Under the pieces are notes generated by a model. That model did not search any database and was not told where the DNA came from. It saw nothing but the letters and a program-made list of their open reading frames with translations. From Alloalcanivorax gelatiniphagus (GTDB lineage: Bacteria; Pseudomonadota; Gammaproteobacteria; Pseudomonadales; Alcanivoracaceae): a stretch of DNA of 64,000 bases. The stretch lies in the NCBI RefSeq assembly GCF_005938655.1, contig NZ_VCQT01000044.1:62001-126000 (forward strand), written 5' to 3'. Position numbers and translations under genes: made by a program. Positions 63,481 to 64,000 of the stretch are shown one piece after another. Numbering within the stretch: the first letter of the stretch is position 1; every line of letters begins with the position of its first letter.

Positions 63481-64000
63481 TCAGCTTTTCACGAATTCCG
63501 GGTAGGCTTCCATCCCGCAGTCGATCAGGTCCATGCCTTCGTACTCTTCCTCTTCGCTGACACGGATACCGACCACCGCCTTGAGCACGCCCCAGACGAT
63601 CAGGCTGGCCACGAACACCCACACGAAGATGGTGATGGCGCCGACGATCTGACCGACGAAGGTGGAGCCGTCGTTGGTGAAGGGCACCAGCAGCAGACCC
63701 AGCAGACCGACCACACCGTGCACGGAGATGGCACCGACCGGATCGTCGATCTTCATCTTGTCCAGGGCGATGATGCTGAACACCACCAGCACGCCACCCA
63801 TGGCACCGAACAGCGTGGCGGTCAGGGCGGTGGGCGTGGACGGCTCGGCGGTGATGGTCACCAGACCGGCCAGGGCGCCGTTGAGCAGCATGGTCAGGTC
63901 GGCCTTGCCGAACAGGAAGCGACCGACGATCAGGGCGGCCACGGCGCCACCGGCGGCGGCGGCGTTGGTGTTCAGGAACACCATGGCCACGGAGTGAGCA
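63481..64000 (-). CDS. amt: Ammonium transporter (Amt/AmtB), 5' end outside window
   Basis: The C-terminal 173 residues of an 11-helix ammonium channel. Conserved text includes AHSVAMVFLNTNAAAAGG, NGALAGLVTITA, the VGAISVHGVVGLLG pore His, and a cytosolic tail (VSEEEEYEGMDLIDCGMEAYPEF). The frame stays open to the window edge; an internal GTG/ATG near 63990 is not the real start. GlnK usually controls such a channel; it is not in view. Confidence 0.95.
   Translation of the reverse strand, partial: AHSVAMVFLNTNAAAAGGAVAALIVGRFLFGKADLTMLLNGALAGLVTITAEPSTPTALTATLFGAMGGVLVVFSIIALDKMKIDDPVGAISVHGVVGLLGLLLVPFTNDGSTFVGQIVGAITIFVWVFVASLIVWGVLKAVVGIRVSEEEEYEGMDLIDCGMEAYPEFVKS

Overview
The window looks like a piece of a high-GC gammaproteobacterial chromosome. 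The gene complement fits a marine or oil-associated member of the Alcanivorax/Alloalcanivorax group: BetT-type choline uptake with BetA/BetB, a P450, OpgD, SpeA/SpeE, and many short-chain dehydrogenases. The taxonomic guess is inference from gene content only. No rRNA, tRNA, integrase, insertion sequence or CRISPR array was recognised.

Region 1 (1-21.5 kb) is a heavy-metal resistance island. Operon A (minus strand, 5447 to beyond the left edge) encodes DUF3703, a CzcI-like protein, and CzcC, CzcB and CzcA. It is driven by a MerR/CadR-type promoter with a 19-bp spacer. A VapBC toxin-antitoxin pair sits between this promoter and the MerR-family gene that probably controls it. The next genes are NhaD, a BASS-family carrier, and a divergent CadR-like regulator/CDF exporter pair with its own 19-bp-spacer promoter. 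Operon B (minus strand, 21547 down to about 11006, possibly 10502) encodes a second CzcI-like protein and CzcCBA set, then a PII-like signal protein, GtrA, a GtrB-like glycosyltransferase, an ArnT-like GT39 glycosyltransferase and a CDF exporter. By eye, much of 8.0-15.4 kb is richer in A+T than its surroundings.

Region 2 (21.6-28.9 kb) carries a PaaI thioesterase, a receiver/PAS-histidine kinase/Cys-cluster operon, an SDR, and a copper operon (CopL-like, CopA, CopB) behind a CueR-like promoter.

Region 3 (28.9-64 kb) is mostly core genome. It holds carbonic anhydrase, MoaA, SlyD, a LysR/MFS pair, OpgD, a NarL-type two-component system, nitronate monooxygenase, TetR/SDR, MoeA/MoaB, and a cytochrome P450. 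These are followed by an MscS-like protein, a Kunitz-domain lipoprotein, YjbQ, a 2-hydroxyacid dehydrogenase and DUF523. The betaine genes follow, with betB convergent to betT-betA. Next come polyamine synthesis (SpeA, SpeE), a DsbA-like isomerase, SDRs, HxlR and LysR regulators, a histidine phosphatase, and the 3' part of an ammonium transporter.

REP-like palindromes containing GTAGGAGCG occur in four intergenic places, including a tandem array of 95-96-bp units at 62.9-63.4 kb. The most system-like observation is operon B, which joins HME-RND efflux, a PII signal protein, lipid-linked sugar transfer and CDF export in one co-directional unit. The most unexpected single gene is a lipoprotein with a Kunitz/BPTI fold and an Arg at the P1 position.
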